DNA of 64,000 nucleotides. It comes from Cardiocondyla obscurior. Taxonomy: Eukaryota; Arthropoda; Insecta; Hymenoptera; Formicidae. The DNA lies in the NCBI RefSeq assembly GCF_019399895.1, contig NC_091876.1, positions 434,001-498,000 on the forward strand, in the 5' to 3' direction. Position 1 is the first letter of the stretch. Each line of letters starts with the position of its first letter. Positions 10,743 to 23,085 of this stretch are shown here, piece by piece. A model generated the notes under the pieces. It did not search any database and was not told the DNA's origin. It saw only the letters and a program-made list of their open reading frames with translations. Both the position numbers and the translations under genes were made by a program.

Positions 10743-12750
10743 ATGATACCTACGAGCACCATCGGTGGTCCAATGAAGTTCACTTTGCGACTGATCGGTA
10801 TTTGTCCAGACTCTTCGTGTAGACTTTTGATGCGCGTCGTTTGGACGACGGTGATGGTCGTTTCGCAGTTCTTACAGTATTGGTATCTCTTCAGTCACGT
10901 CGGTTCCGATACTCTGCCAGATATCATGGACTCTATGAGCCTGTGCTTATCGAACAGCTTGTTATTTTTGAAGTTGAGCCTTCTCTGGCTGAACGGGCGG
11001 TAAGACTCGTTAGCGACGTTGTTAACTGAGGAATAAGAAACAAATATATGCGTTAATATTTTAATTTAAAATTAATTTAATTTTTTTTAATTCGAAATTA
11101 AACGTGTAGGGTGCAAAATAATTAATTTGCTCACAATCCAACGTTAAACGTGTTACATCTTGATGACATGTTTTATTTAAACAGAAAAATGAAGATCGAG
11201 GCTTTACCGTGTGGAACTTAATTTTTTGGAAACTTAATTATCGTTCTTAATTTATGTTTATTAATAATACGTGTATATACCGTGTTATTCAGTGTCATTT
11301 ATAATATTCTTGAGATGATGACGGAAGACTGGAATCAGTGCGCGTCCATTCGATCAAAAATGCAGCCGATGATAAGCAAAGCAATTTTATCTCATCGATT
11401 TTCAAAATGCAGCATCGTTGCATATTCGATCGTGCTACTTTTATTTGCGACCGGTAATATAATCGCTCAAAAAAATGCAGCAAACTCTGGGCAAACTGTC
11501 GAAGAGAAGTCTTTTATTATCAAAATGAAGCTGCCGTCTGAATGCAATACGTCGCCGTTTTACGAAATTGTCATGATCATGCAATTTCTTCTACAATTAA
11601 CCTCGGCGCTCGTAGCAGGAATGCTGAATGCTTTCATTGTGACGTTAGTAAGTTGATTTTAAATCGAAGAGCGTTACATTTTTCCCAAAAAAAAAAAAAA
11701 AAAAAAAAAGTTTTATTCAAAAAATTAATTTAATTTTAATGAAGCAATTTGAATGCCAGATATTTGAGTTAACAGATCCCATACGTATGTATATTAGCTA
11801 GATCGTTGGTAGATTTTAGCCCCCGGGAAAAATCGGGACCATCACTTTTAGATACTTCACATCGCCGGACAGATTGATATAGTATGCCACGAATTGTTGG
11901 AGATTTCTGTAGCCGATGATAAACACGACTCGCATATGGTCGCATTAAGATCTGTCGTGATTAGGCATCAAAGGATTGTTGCCTTCGCGGAAAATATCGA
12001 GAATGTGTTTTGTTACATGGCACTGATGCAATTTCTTTCCAACACGTTTGTCATTTGCTTCCTGGGGTTTGTGATTGTAAATGTGAGTAATCCGATACGC
12101 TCGTCTTTTTCAATAGAATCTTGTGATTTGTACGAAGAATCCGTCTCTGATCGTAGTCGCTTAATTCTCCGGACGCGGATGCCGTGATGATGAAAATCAT
12201 ACCTTATTATGCCGTTGTAAATTTAGAAGCGTTTATACTTTGCTTCAGTGGCGAATATCTCAGCTCTAAGGTAAGAAAACGACAAGAGAAGCTGCAAAAA
12301 TTCGCTTGTTTGATCATAGGTTGTCAGATTTTTTTTCCGTTTATATATATAACGTAAAAATTAATCATAAAATTATGTTAATTACAAAATTATTGCATAA
12401 AAATATATGCAAATATTTTATTCAATATTAATATCTTATTCCTATCTTAGAGCAAGTGTATAAATCAAGCGGCATATAACTCATTTTGGTATAAATTAAA
12501 GCCTACGGAGAGTAAAATCATATTCTTATTAATAATGAGATCTCAAAAAGAATTGACAATGACAGCTGGAAAATTTGTAGATTTATCTCTCGAGAGTTTT
12601 ACGAGCGTAAGAATTTAGGGATTTATATTTTCTTTTATGATAATTGTGATAAATATTATAAATTATTAAACAATAAAATTGATGTAACTTCTTTTACAGA
12701 TTTTGAAGGCATCTGCGTCTTATGTATCGGTGTTACACGCGATGTATTAA
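10743..12750 (+). CDS. Odorant receptor 1 of the array (7tm_6 family)
   Basis: Ligand-binding subunit of an insect odorant-gated ion channel that works with Orco in antennal neurons. Exons 10743-10999, 11293-11647, 11852-12082, 12157-12270, 12451-12606 and 12700-12750 give 387 residues. Array signatures are LRLIGICPDSS near the N-terminus, TEDWNQCAS after TM2, LHIAGQIDIV opening exon 3, CFSGEYLSSK closing exon 4, MRSQKELTMTAGKF in exon 5, and the C-terminal ASAYVSV-type helix ending HAMY. The first ATG in frame is used; the preceding frame has only a GTG. It is the most divergent member of the array. An AATAAA lies near 12825. No breaks are seen. Confidence 0.9.
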
Positions 12751-13918
12751 AATTCAAAATCCAAACGTATAAAAATTTTGTGTAAATATAGATCGTTCTT
12801 GTCTAAATTAAATTATTGCGAACCAATAAATGTCTTGAATCCAATTGTAATGCAAAAAAAATTGTATAAATGAAGAATGTCCGACATTTTCTATGGGGAA
12901 AGTTCTCTTTGTCTTATGATTATAACTTTAGTAGCACATGACGATGCACAAGCTAATTCAAAATGCACCTTTTGCATTTTTAAAGGAAAAAAATTTGCGA
13001 TTGAACATCTGGGCATATTCGATATACAGTATGAAACTTATTATTTATGATCTATTTTTTCTTTTTATCAAACCTAAAATCATAGTAGTGTACTTTCCTT
13101 CTCTTATAACATTCTACATTACGTGAAATGAATAATTTCGAAAGATCGACGATTACCGAATATATGTATATACGATGAGCATTGATAGCAATTTTTTTTT
13201 TTTTAATTCTTCTAAAATTATATTTCAGAATTCTAAAAGATTACTCAATATTACGGGGCAAATGAGATGAAAATAAGATGATGAGATATCCGCATCGTCA
13301 TACAATTTAATCAGCTATCTATGTCAGCTAATTTTATTCGTTTTTTTTTTTATTTACACAAAATCACTTTTAACGCAATTTTTTATCCAAATTACATACA
13401 TATAAAAAATGTCTCATTTTTTTACATTTTCTTATGCACTTTATTCACGATTATTCAGCATTATATTCTTATAGATGGAATTTATTCCTATTATTTCGTT
13501 CAGAAAATTTTTTTTATGATGACCACTTTGACGATCATCACTCTTATATTAGTGCACTGCAATTTTTCTATACTTTCTTGCATATTTAAAGTAAATCACT
13601 TACAATAACAATAATAGAAGGTTGTTCTGTTCCGGAAGTCGCCAAATAGTATTTCTGTTGGTTCTTTGCCCATCGAGGCTTGCAATCATTATTCGATCGT
13701 AGGAACTTTTATCTGCATTTTTAATCACGAAACGAAAATATACATCTGGCGTTCGCAATTGCTTGCCAGTCGTGAAAGTGGGGTCATATCTGGTCTCTAT
13801 GTTAACATCTTGAAACTTATCCCTCAGAAAGTATCGGCAGAGTGTTCATACTGCAAAAATTTAGATCCGTTTTGTTCAACTTTATCAGGTTAAAGAAAAA
13901 TTTAAAACTTAGGAATTA
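12751..13918. other. Spacer between odorant receptors 1 and 2
   Basis: About 1.2 kb of AT-rich DNA. It holds the 3' flank of OR1 and the promoter of OR2. A 75-codon open frame at 13666-13893 stops 26 bp before the OR2 ATG, resembles nothing I know and is not called. Confidence 0.5.
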
Positions 13919-16047
13919 ATGATACCATCCAGCACTGTCTGTCGACCGATTGAAATTGGTCTCCGTCTTACTGGAATATGGCCGAATTCCTCGATTCTCT
14001 TCAAATTGGTTTGGATATTAGTAATGGGAATAGGATTAATTTTTCAATATCATTATGTTCTAACACACTTTAACACCAAAGAACTGCCACATTTAATAGA
14101 CGGTTTGAGTACCACTTTGCCACACAGTCTTCTCTTTTTTAAGTTGATTGTCTTATGGCTCAATAACCGGTAAGTGTTATGATAATTTGTTGTAAGTACA
14201 ACATATAAATTATGTAATATTAATCTTTCAAAATTAAACATTGTACGATGTGAAAAATATGTTGATTGCCAAGCAAGTGTTACAAAATGTTTTTCCATGT
14301 ATTTAATATCTAGTTTCGAGCGGTCTAAATAAATACCTGTAAAAATAATAAGTGTTGTAATTATATTATGCGTTAATAATTCAGTGTAGCTATTTAGATA
14401 AAAAAAAAAAAAAATACTAACTTGGCAATCGACGTTTCAAGTATTTATCTACATTACAGAATATTCAAAGATATCCTGACGATGATGTCTAACGACTGGC
14501 ACGAGTATTCCACTATGTACACTATGATTAACAAGGCAGTTCTCGCGCATCGCTGCTCGAAATTAATTATCGGATTTTACTCGACGGCGGTGTTGCTTTA
14601 CAGCATTGCGTCCGTTAATTTTGGCACAATCGATAACAATTGCCGAGAATTGCTTATAAAAATGGAGTTGCCGTTCGAATTTTGTGAATCGCCAATCTAC
14701 GAGGTAGTGATACTCGTGCAATTTTTACGTTTAACGGCGGTCGCCACCGCTATGGGTATGCTCAACGCATTAATGGTTACGTTGGTGAGTTAATTATGTT
14801 ACATTAGCCCGACGTGCAAGAAATCTGCAGATTCCCTAAGGTTACTAAGGATACAACAATGCACATAAATGCATATAAAATTATGTACTTTTTCCCACGT
14901 AAGTAAATTATAGCATTTTTTTTTTTTACTCATATTATATAGATGCTGCACGTTGGTGGACAAATAGATCTTATGCATGAAAAAGTCAAAGAAATTTGTC
15001 CCAAAGATTCCGAGGATATAGAATATTATGATTTGCCCACTACTGTCACAAGATTCTTAATTAATAAACACAATAAAATTATCACTTTTTCGGAGAACAT
15101 TGAAAGTCTTTTTACTCATATCGCTCTGATGCAATTTTTTTCGAATACGATGATTATTTGTTGCATCGGCTTCCTCATAGTAACCGTGAGTAAATTTGTT
15201 ATTTATACATTTCACGTGCGTGAATGCAATTATGTTTTTAATATTAAAAATAAATAATTTGTCATTACCTTTAAGTATTAAATTTCTATAAAAGACATTT
15301 TTATTTTAAATATTTAGGTTAAAATAAATTAAGTTATCTTAGATTCATGAACCTTTTTCTTTTTTTCTTTTTTTTTATTTCTTTTTGAGCTTGCAGGCAT
15401 TGGACACAGATGAAGGCATTATGATGTTAGTGAAATCTTTCTCTTTTTATATTGCCATCACTTTGGAAGCTTTCATCTTTTGTTTTGCTGGTGAATATCT
15501 AAGTAACAAGGTGAGTAATCAGTGATTGTCATATTTTTTTTTTTTTTTTTTTAATTAGACTGTTTAAAAGATTGTAAGTTGTATCGCAAATAAAAACGTA
15601 GTTCAAATCGGAAGGATTACTCATGAAACACAAAGATTTGTCGAAGATGTATTTCGTTTTTGCACATACACTTGTTTTCTGTTCGCATTTTAGAGCAAAA
15701 CAATCGGCGATGCTGTATATGAATCTGCTTGGTATATTCTTAAACCTCGGGATTGTCGCATTTTGCTGTTTGTAATAGTAAGATCGCAAAAGCGTCTGAC
15801 GATAACTGCAGGAAAATTTATGGATTTATCATTAGAAGGATTTACAAATGTAAGATAATTTAAGAATATAATTGACAGCTAATTATGCGAAAGCAGTTTT
15901 CAGTAATTTAGATCTTTTTATACTAATGGCAGTTAAATTGTTTCGTTTTATCGATCTGTATAAATTGATTTATTACATCTTGCTTAATTTCTTTAGAGTT
16001 TAAAAGCATCCGCGTCGTACATATCTGTTTTATACGCAATGTATTAA
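13919..16047 (+). CDS. Odorant receptor 2 of the array (7tm_6 family)
   Basis: Exons 13919-14169, 14460-14784, 14943-15185, 15397-15510, 15694-15849 and 15997-16047 give 379 residues, the shortest of the seven. It begins MIPSSTVCRPIEIGLRLTGI, like OR1. Conserved points are LWLNNR at the end of exon 1, MSNDWHEYS, LHVGGQIDLMHEK, CFAGEYLSNK, RSQKRLTITAGKFMDLSLEG and the C-terminal SASYISVLYAMY. All introns are GT-AG and fall at the same positions and phases as in its neighbours. The exon 2 loop is shorter than in the other copies. The role is as in the rest of the array: an odorant-tuning subunit, ligand unknown. Intact. Confidence 0.92.
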
Positions 16048-16694
16048 TGCTGAAGAATATATAACAGTACCTGCGTCAAAATATTATTTCTTTCTATAAA
16101 TTGCTTGTAACAATTTAATTCACACCGTGGATACAAATAAAATAATATAAATTGTTACATTAAGTGTGTATTTTAGTTAATCCTGTGTAAAGAGTACGTG
16201 ATACCATCGTTGTCTTTTGGTGTACGTGATGGTTTTCTTGAAAGCGCTATTATTCTACCGCACTTCTGCGCAGTGTAAGTGGAAAAGCCGCCTCTTGCAT
16301 CTTTTAAATAACTAATTTGTATCATTATTTACGTGATATTTTTTAGAAAAAAAGAAAAAAAAAATTATTATATTGCGTTGTACCTTGTAATTATTCCTCG
16401 ATTGTTTCAACGTAAATGCCTTTTTTTCATCCCAATTGTTCTCAGTTAGTTGCAATTTATCGGCGATTACTTCTATGGCTGCGTTTAGTCGGCGACTTTT
16501 GCATGATTAACCAGCTACTCTAGAGTTGCTTTAAAGCACTGCCATGTAATCCATGGCTGTACAACGTCAACAGCCCTAAATTATATTTCGAACAACGTCG
16601 ATGTCGAATTTTCGGACATGCCTCACGTGTAACAAGAGATATAAATTGGTATATCAGTTTTGTTACACTTGGATGTAGAGTGTGCAAAGGTAAA
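16048..16694 (+). promoter_or_regulatory. Upstream region of odorant receptor 3, paralogous to that of OR4
   Basis: The ~480 bp before the OR3 start align by eye with those before OR4. Shared blocks include TTGCAATTTATCGGCGATTA near 16450, the palindrome-containing ACTCTAGAGTTGCTTTAAAG near 16516-16535, and AACAAGAGATATAAATTGG near 16630-16648, a likely core-promoter segment. Spacing is kept, so the promoter was copied together with the gene. Confidence 0.5.
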
Positions 16695-18894
16695 ATGACG
16701 ATTGTAAGCACTGTTGGCCTTTCGATGCAAATCGGTCTTCGAAGCATCGGGATCTGGCCGAACGCGCCGTATGCGTTCTTGTTCCGAGGTGCTTGGATTC
16801 TGACCACCGGAATAGTGCAGACATTTCAATACTGGTGGGTCGTTATTCACTTTGGCAACGACGACATGTCGCATTTGATAGACGGTTTGAGTGTCACCGT
16901 GGAATACACCTTAATGTCTTTAAAACTGATAATTTTGTGGTTAAATAGTCGGTAAGAAACTGCTCTCATACAATTGAATCAAGTTTATTTGTGTTAATAA
17001 TTTCCGAAAGCCACAGTTCTCACAGTAGTACTTACTCTCACAGTAGTTCTTTTTTTTTTTTTTTTTTTTAACAGAGATTTTGCGATGTTTTTTTATTTAA
17101 TTTTTAACAAAGAACTTCAGTTTATTTGCATCAAATATGGAAGAAAAGCACTACAATGCACTTAATCTCAATCTTAAATCGTATATACGTAACTAATAAC
17201 GTCTATTTTGCGTACAGATTGCACGTCGTCTCATTGTATTCTTATCTTACAAACGTTGTTTATTCTTACATTCAGATAGAATAAATTGCCGTAGTATATT
17301 TTATGATGTCTTAGCTGCGATGGCTGCAGATTGGAAAGAAGCTGCTATTAACGAAATGCAGACTATGACGAGCAAAGCAAATATATCGCGATATATTGCC
17401 AATGTGATCATCGGACTACACTCAGCAGCAGTAATTGTATATGTTATCGACGTGCTTGTATTCCGCACTAGTAATTATAACGTTGATGGAATTGAGACGT
17501 CCGTTCGCGAGTTTACATTAAAGTTGCAACTCCCATTCGAATGTAACGAATCGCCTTTGTACGAGGTTATTATGCTTTTGGAATTTCTTCATCAATTAGT
17601 AGCTTCCGCTACAAATGGTGTATTAAATTGTCTAATTATTACGTTAGTAAGTGTAATCTGGAAAAAAGTTTTATATATTTTTGTCATTTACTTTAAGATT
17701 TTTGTCACAAAACATTTTTCGCACGTTACGCTTTGTTCTGCATAATAATGTGTATAATTTATGTTATTTAATTGACACTTTTAACAAAGTGATTTTTTTT
17801 TTTTTTTTTTTTTTTTTTATATCGCGTGATTAAGAATTTGTGCTTTCAGATTCTTCATATTAGCGGTCAGATCGAAATTTTATGTAACGCATTGAGAGAT
17901 ATCTCTTTAGGGAAGAATAATCAAGAGGAATTAATTTTATCTATAAAAGCACTGATTAGCAAACACCAAAAGATTATCGTTTTCTCGGGTAGTATTGAAC
18001 AAATTTTTTGTTACATAGCTCTAATTCAAGTTTTGTCGAGCACTTTGGTGATTTGCTGTTTAGGGTTTATGATTGTAACGGTAAATAATTATTCATTAAA
18101 ACTGAAAAAGAAAAACAATTAATGTTTTGCAGAAGCAATCTATATAACATTCAATGTTGCAGTCAATCAACACTCAAGACTCAAATACAATTGATAGCTC
18201 GGGGTTAATTAAATCTCTAATATTTTACATGGTTGTTACGATAGAAGCGTTTATCTTCTGTTTTTGCGGAGAATATCTTAGTGCTAAGGTATTGAGTGTC
18301 AACTTTAATTAGACCTAAAAATTAAAAGAAAAAAATCTATTTTTTAAAACTATATTTTTATATTAAAATAATTATTGAAATTGCCAATAATCGCATAGAC
18401 ATTTGTATATTTAGATAATTAAAGTAATATTGTTTAAACTTTAATATATTATATTATATTACTTTTACTATGCTTATACTTTTTATTTATTTTTTAAATA
18501 AAAAGAGAGTTATTTAGTTCATTTGCAATTTAACATTTCTATAACATTTTTTTTTTTTTTCCAGAGCAAAATGATTGGCGATGCAGCGTACAATTCAATC
18601 TGGTACGACTTCAAACTCAACGAATGCAAACTTGTTTTGTTTATAATATTAAGATCACAAAGAAGGCTTACTATTACAGCTGGAAAAATGATGGATTTGT
18701 CGTTAGAGGGATTCACGAGTGTAAGTATTATTTTTTTATTTTTTAATATTTATCTGAGTAGAGCAATTATTTTATTAACATTTAAATAAAATTTATTTAT
18801 TTAATAGTTATTTATTACGTTATTATTTGTAATGATTTGGTAGATTATGAAGGCTTCGCTTTCGTATGTGTCAATATTACATGCAATGTATTAA
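16695..18894 (+). CDS. Odorant receptor 3 of the array (7tm_6 family)
   Basis: Exons 16695-16951, 17295-17646, 17850-18080, 18163-18288, 18565-18720 and 18844-18894 give 390 residues. It pairs with OR4: both have QIGLRxxGxWPN, QYWWxxIHF, LAAMAADWKE, LHxSGQIEILC, FCFCGEYLSAK, and an exon 4 longer by 12-15 bp than in the other members, carrying an extra QDSNTIDS-type insert. Exon 5 (SKMIGDAAYNSIWYDF, RSQRRLTITAGKMMDLSLEG) and exon 6 have the array-wide lengths of 156 and 51 bp. The exon 4 donor is weak (GTATTG). Long T tracts sit in introns 1, 3 and 4. Intact; ligand unknown. Confidence 0.93.
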
Positions 18895-19952
18895 AATTTG
18901 AAGATGAGCTACGTGCATCAAGGTAGTAGAAACACTTTCCTCTCTTGTCGGTATGATAAATCGACAATAATTATGCAAATTGAATGTAGATAATACGTAA
19001 TGTATCAATTTACTTTCCACAATGAATAAAACAAATTTAAATTTTCTACATCGGTATCTGTATGCACATTTTAACGTCCTCGTTTATTAAAGTAAATCGA
19101 ATTTTTATTATCAGTTTCGTGTTCAACCGAGTTGTTAAAGATTATTTTTTTAATTAAAAATAAAAAATATATTTTAAAACAATTTAATTATCTTAAAAAA
19201 TAAATAAATAAATAAAAAGAAAAATTAAACGCACACCAAAAGCTAGTTTCTCGATGACATTTTTTTGTCAATGGACATTATTCAATATCGCAGTAACGTT
19301 CTTTTCTAAGTGAACTAAGACCGAACTTGAAGAGCTTTACCCCAACACATTTTCTCTCACTCAATAACTTTTTAAATACAAAAAAATACGTTTACAAAAT
19401 TCGACTGTATAACATATTGTCCCTTACATTTTATCTCGTCTTCATCTCGATGTTCATTTTATGTCTTTCAGTATATTTAATGGCTTTGTTGAAAGAACCG
19501 ATTATTCTATCACGCATGCTTTTTGCGCAGCTCATGTAAAAAAAAAAGTCGTCTCTTGCATTTTTTAAGCTATTAATTCGTTTCGTTTGTCTGCGACATT
19601 TTTTAGAATGGAATAAGACAATCATTATATGGCCGTAAATTGCAATCATTTGTCGATTGTTACAATTATTTCTCCGTTTCAAGTAAACCACCGTAATTTT
19701 TGTACTATGGTTGCAATTGATCGGCAATTATCTTGCTAGGGGTTAGTCAGCGATGCTTGCCCTTTCAACTTGCCAACGACTCTAGAGTTGTTTTAAAATC
19801 ATACACAGCTTGTTGGTCTTAGTCCGACTTTACGACGCTGACAGAGTCGACCCGAAATTGTGTTTCTGATATCGCATATGTCGCAAATTTGATCGAATTT
19901 TACGTAACAGGAGATATTAATTGGGATCTTATTATTTGCATAAAATTTTCAG
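18895..19952 (+). promoter_or_regulatory. OR3 3' flank and upstream region of odorant receptor 4
   Basis: OR3 poly-A signal near 19023, then AT-rich DNA. From about 19465 the sequence aligns with the OR3 promoter: TTGCAATTGATCGGCAATTA near 19709, ACTCTAGAGTTGTTTTAAAA near 19777 and AACAGGAGATATTAATTGG near 19906. No gene is seen. Confidence 0.5.
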
Positions 19953-21581
19953 ATGTCGCGACACGATAAAATAACAGCCATTAGCAGCACTATTTCTCTT
20001 TCGGTGCAAATCGGTCTTCGAGTTTTAGGATTTTGGCCTAATACGCCATGCTTGCTGTTGTTTCGTTGTTTTTGGATATTATCTATTATTACCGTGCAGA
20101 TTTATCAGTACTGGTGGATCATTATCCATTTCAAAACCGACGACATGTCGTACTTAATGGATAGTTTAAGCGTTACCATAGAATATACCGTTATGGCTCT
20201 TAAACTGACAATATTATGGGTAAATAGTCGGTAAGAGAATATTTCTCATGTATTTACGGTTACGTGTGCGTTAAAAAAAAAAAAACAGGCCAACTGCTTT
20301 TCCCGAAATCCATTCGTCTTATCTCATTGTCGGGGTGAATTATTTTATTCATACACCAAGATAAAGTAAACTCCCGCAGTATATTTTACGACGTCCTAGC
20401 TGCGATGGCTGCTGATTGGAAGGAAGTCACCAGCAACGAGGTGCACATCATGACGAATAAGGCAATTTTGTCGCGACGATTCTCCAACGTGATCATTGGG
20501 CTTCACTCGGTAGCGGTGTGCTGCTTCGGCATTGAGGTACTTGCATCTCATCCCGACGATGTCAACGGAGTCGAAACACCTGTACGTGCATTTACGCTAA
20601 AGTTACAACTCCCGTCGCGGTGTAACGAATCACCGCTGTACGAGGTCGTCCTGTGTCTGGAGTTCTTTTATCAATTAATATCTTCCTGCGTGAGCGGCGT
20701 GCTTAATTCCCTGCTCATTACATTAGTAAGTATAATTTGTAGCAAGATTTTCTTTAGCATCCGCTACCTTTGATAACGCAAATTTTTCTTTAATTCGTAT
20801 TATACGATTTGATGGAACTCGTCTTGTTTTTGCAGATTCTTCATACGAGCGGTCAAATAGAAATTTTATGCGACGAATTAAAAGATATTTCTTCTGAAAA
20901 GAAGAATCAACAACTGAATTTATCTATGAAGGCGCTAATCGGCAAGCATCAAAGGATCATCACCTTTTCAAATAAAATTGAAAGAATCTTCTCTTATATA
21001 GCTCTAGTCCAGTTCTTGACGAGCATATTACTGACCTGCTGTATAGGATTCACACTCATAACAGTAAGTTATTCTTCGCAAAAAATAAAAAAATGCAAAA
21101 GCGTGATATGCATCTTGCAACGATAATAATCTATATTGCGATTCGATGTTGCAGTCATTTAGCACGATGCAAGATTCGGATACAATTGACAGCGCGGCAT
21201 TAATAAAAGCTATAGTGTTTTATATGGCCGCTACAGTAGAAGCCTTTATCTTCTGCTTTTGCGGAGAATATCTCAGCGCTAAGGTCGGAATAATCGAGAT
21301 CTTTGTGCTTGATTCGCATTATAGACACGTCAATTTATGCGATATTTCAGTTATACATTGTGTGTACTAATTTGAAATAATGGCAATTGCATTTTTATTA
21401 TGAAGAACGCACAAATATTTAAATGAGCAATTTCTTTTACCTTTCTTTTCGACATAAAAAATATAAACCTTTGTTTTTAACTAGAATATGTTGCAGGAAA
21501 ATAATTTGAGTTATAATATATATTACGTCATATACAGGTTTAAAAAAAAAAAAATTATTTTTTATGCATTAAATAACGATT

Positions 21582-21633
<52 letters not shown>

Positions 21634-22285
21634 TAAATAATTATTTTAATTAATGTCAATGATACAATATCCTCATTTGGTGAGAGTTTATTTTTATAAT
21701 CAATATAATAACTTCCATATCATCGAATCATGTCTAAACTGTGATTTTTTAAATAGTATAAACAAAATTTTTATGTAGATTTAATAATTTATTTCACTGA
21801 CAACACGACATTTTTGCGACATTATTCTTTAGAGCAAGATGATTGGCGACGCGGCATACAAATCAATTTGGTACGACTTTAAACCGGATGAGAGCAAGTT
21901 CGTTCTGCTTATAATATTGAGATCACAAAGGAGGCTTACCATTACGGCTGGAAAGATTATGGATCTGTCACTTGAGGGATTTACGAGCGTAAGATTTCAA
22001 TCCCAAATTTTCTGCTAATAAAACTTTAATTTTGGTAGATTAACGCTCATTTTATTTCAAATAATTGTCATTTGCATAAATCGCTTGGTAACTTTACAAG
22101 ATAATTTTTTAATTAAAATGTGCCTATTTTTATAAAAAAAAATTATATATGACACTTAAATCGTTTATTTATTTATTTATAAATTAATTTTCCTGCATAT
22201 TTTATTATATTGTTATTTAACATAAATTTTTTAGATTATAAAGGCTTCTGCTTCGTACGTGTCGGTATTGCACGCGGTGTATTGA
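19953..22285 (+). CDS. Odorant receptor 4 of the array (7tm_6 family)
   Basis: Exons 19953-20230, 20380-20725, 20836-21063, 21155-21283, 21833-21988 and 22235-22285 give 395 residues. It is the close paralogue of OR3 (DVLAAMAADWKE, LHTSGQIEILCDELKDIS, CFCGEYLSAK, RSQRRLTITAGKIMDLSLEG). The first exon is longer because of extra N-terminal residues before SVQIGLRVLG. The ATG at 19953 is directly preceded by TTTTCAG, which also looks like an acceptor, so a non-coding 5' exon is possible. The exon 4 donor is unusual (GTCGGA). Intron 4 is long (549 bp) and holds a TA dinucleotide tract. Intact; ligand unknown. Confidence 0.92.
21588..21629. repeat. (TA)n microsatellite in intron 4 of odorant receptor 4
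   Basis: About 21 uninterrupted TA units inside the intron. Confidence 0.95.
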
Positions 22286-23085
22286 AGTTCAGAGACGGGC
22301 CATTATGTTTCAATGGCCATTACGTGTTGCTAAAAATATTAGGACTTTTTTATCGGTTCTTACTTGACGACATATGTGACGAACTGATAATAATTATGCA
22401 AGTTATTTATTTGTAGATAATGTATCAATTTACCTTCCGCAGATTATAAATAAAGTGTATAGGCTTTCATCGTTACTTGTGCACATATGTTTAAATATAT
22501 ACTATATCTTCTTTTATATTTTGATGTAAAAAAAATAATGGAACTCTGTGTACTAATAGCTTCAATTATTTTAAATAATCTTATTTGATATAAAAAAAGA
22601 GTTTGTATTGACGTGCCATATATTGCCTAACTTGCTTCACATTTTTGTTTATCTCTACTTCGATGTTCGCTTTACGTCTCGCAATCAGTATATTTAATTC
22701 GTTGCTCTTTCAGTAAGCGCCGAGCGATCTTGGGAAAAGCTTTATGCATCTTTAAAGTAAATGACTCGGTAAATTAGACTCTCGGAAAACTTGATGTTTT
22801 TAAATTGGCGAGAAAAAAAAACTTAGATAAATTACTTTTTCTACATGTAACATTTTCCTTCGCGCGTCTATAATTCAGCAAAACATGGCGAACATTCAAT
22901 TTTATTCGCCATTTCTGCAAAGTACGGATAATTACGATTGATCGACAGTTTATTATCATTTCTTATCTCCCTTTTTTTTGCTGCCTCGACTTTTTACTAT
23001 GTCCGACGTGTTATTACATCGAGGAGATTTACACAGCTCGGATGTGACAGTCCCTTTTCTTTTTTTTCTTTTTTTTTAAAGAACC
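22286..23085. other. Spacer between odorant receptors 4 and 5
   Basis: OR4 poly-A signal near 22447, then AT-rich DNA. A block near 22675-22765 has weak similarity to the OR3/OR4 upstream regions. A T-rich tract lies just before the OR5 ATG. No gene is seen. Confidence 0.45.

Noticed and set aside
13666..13893. 75-codon frame just before OR2
   Set aside because: Stops 26 bp before the OR2 ATG, is not matched upstream of other receptors, and resembles no receptor exon.
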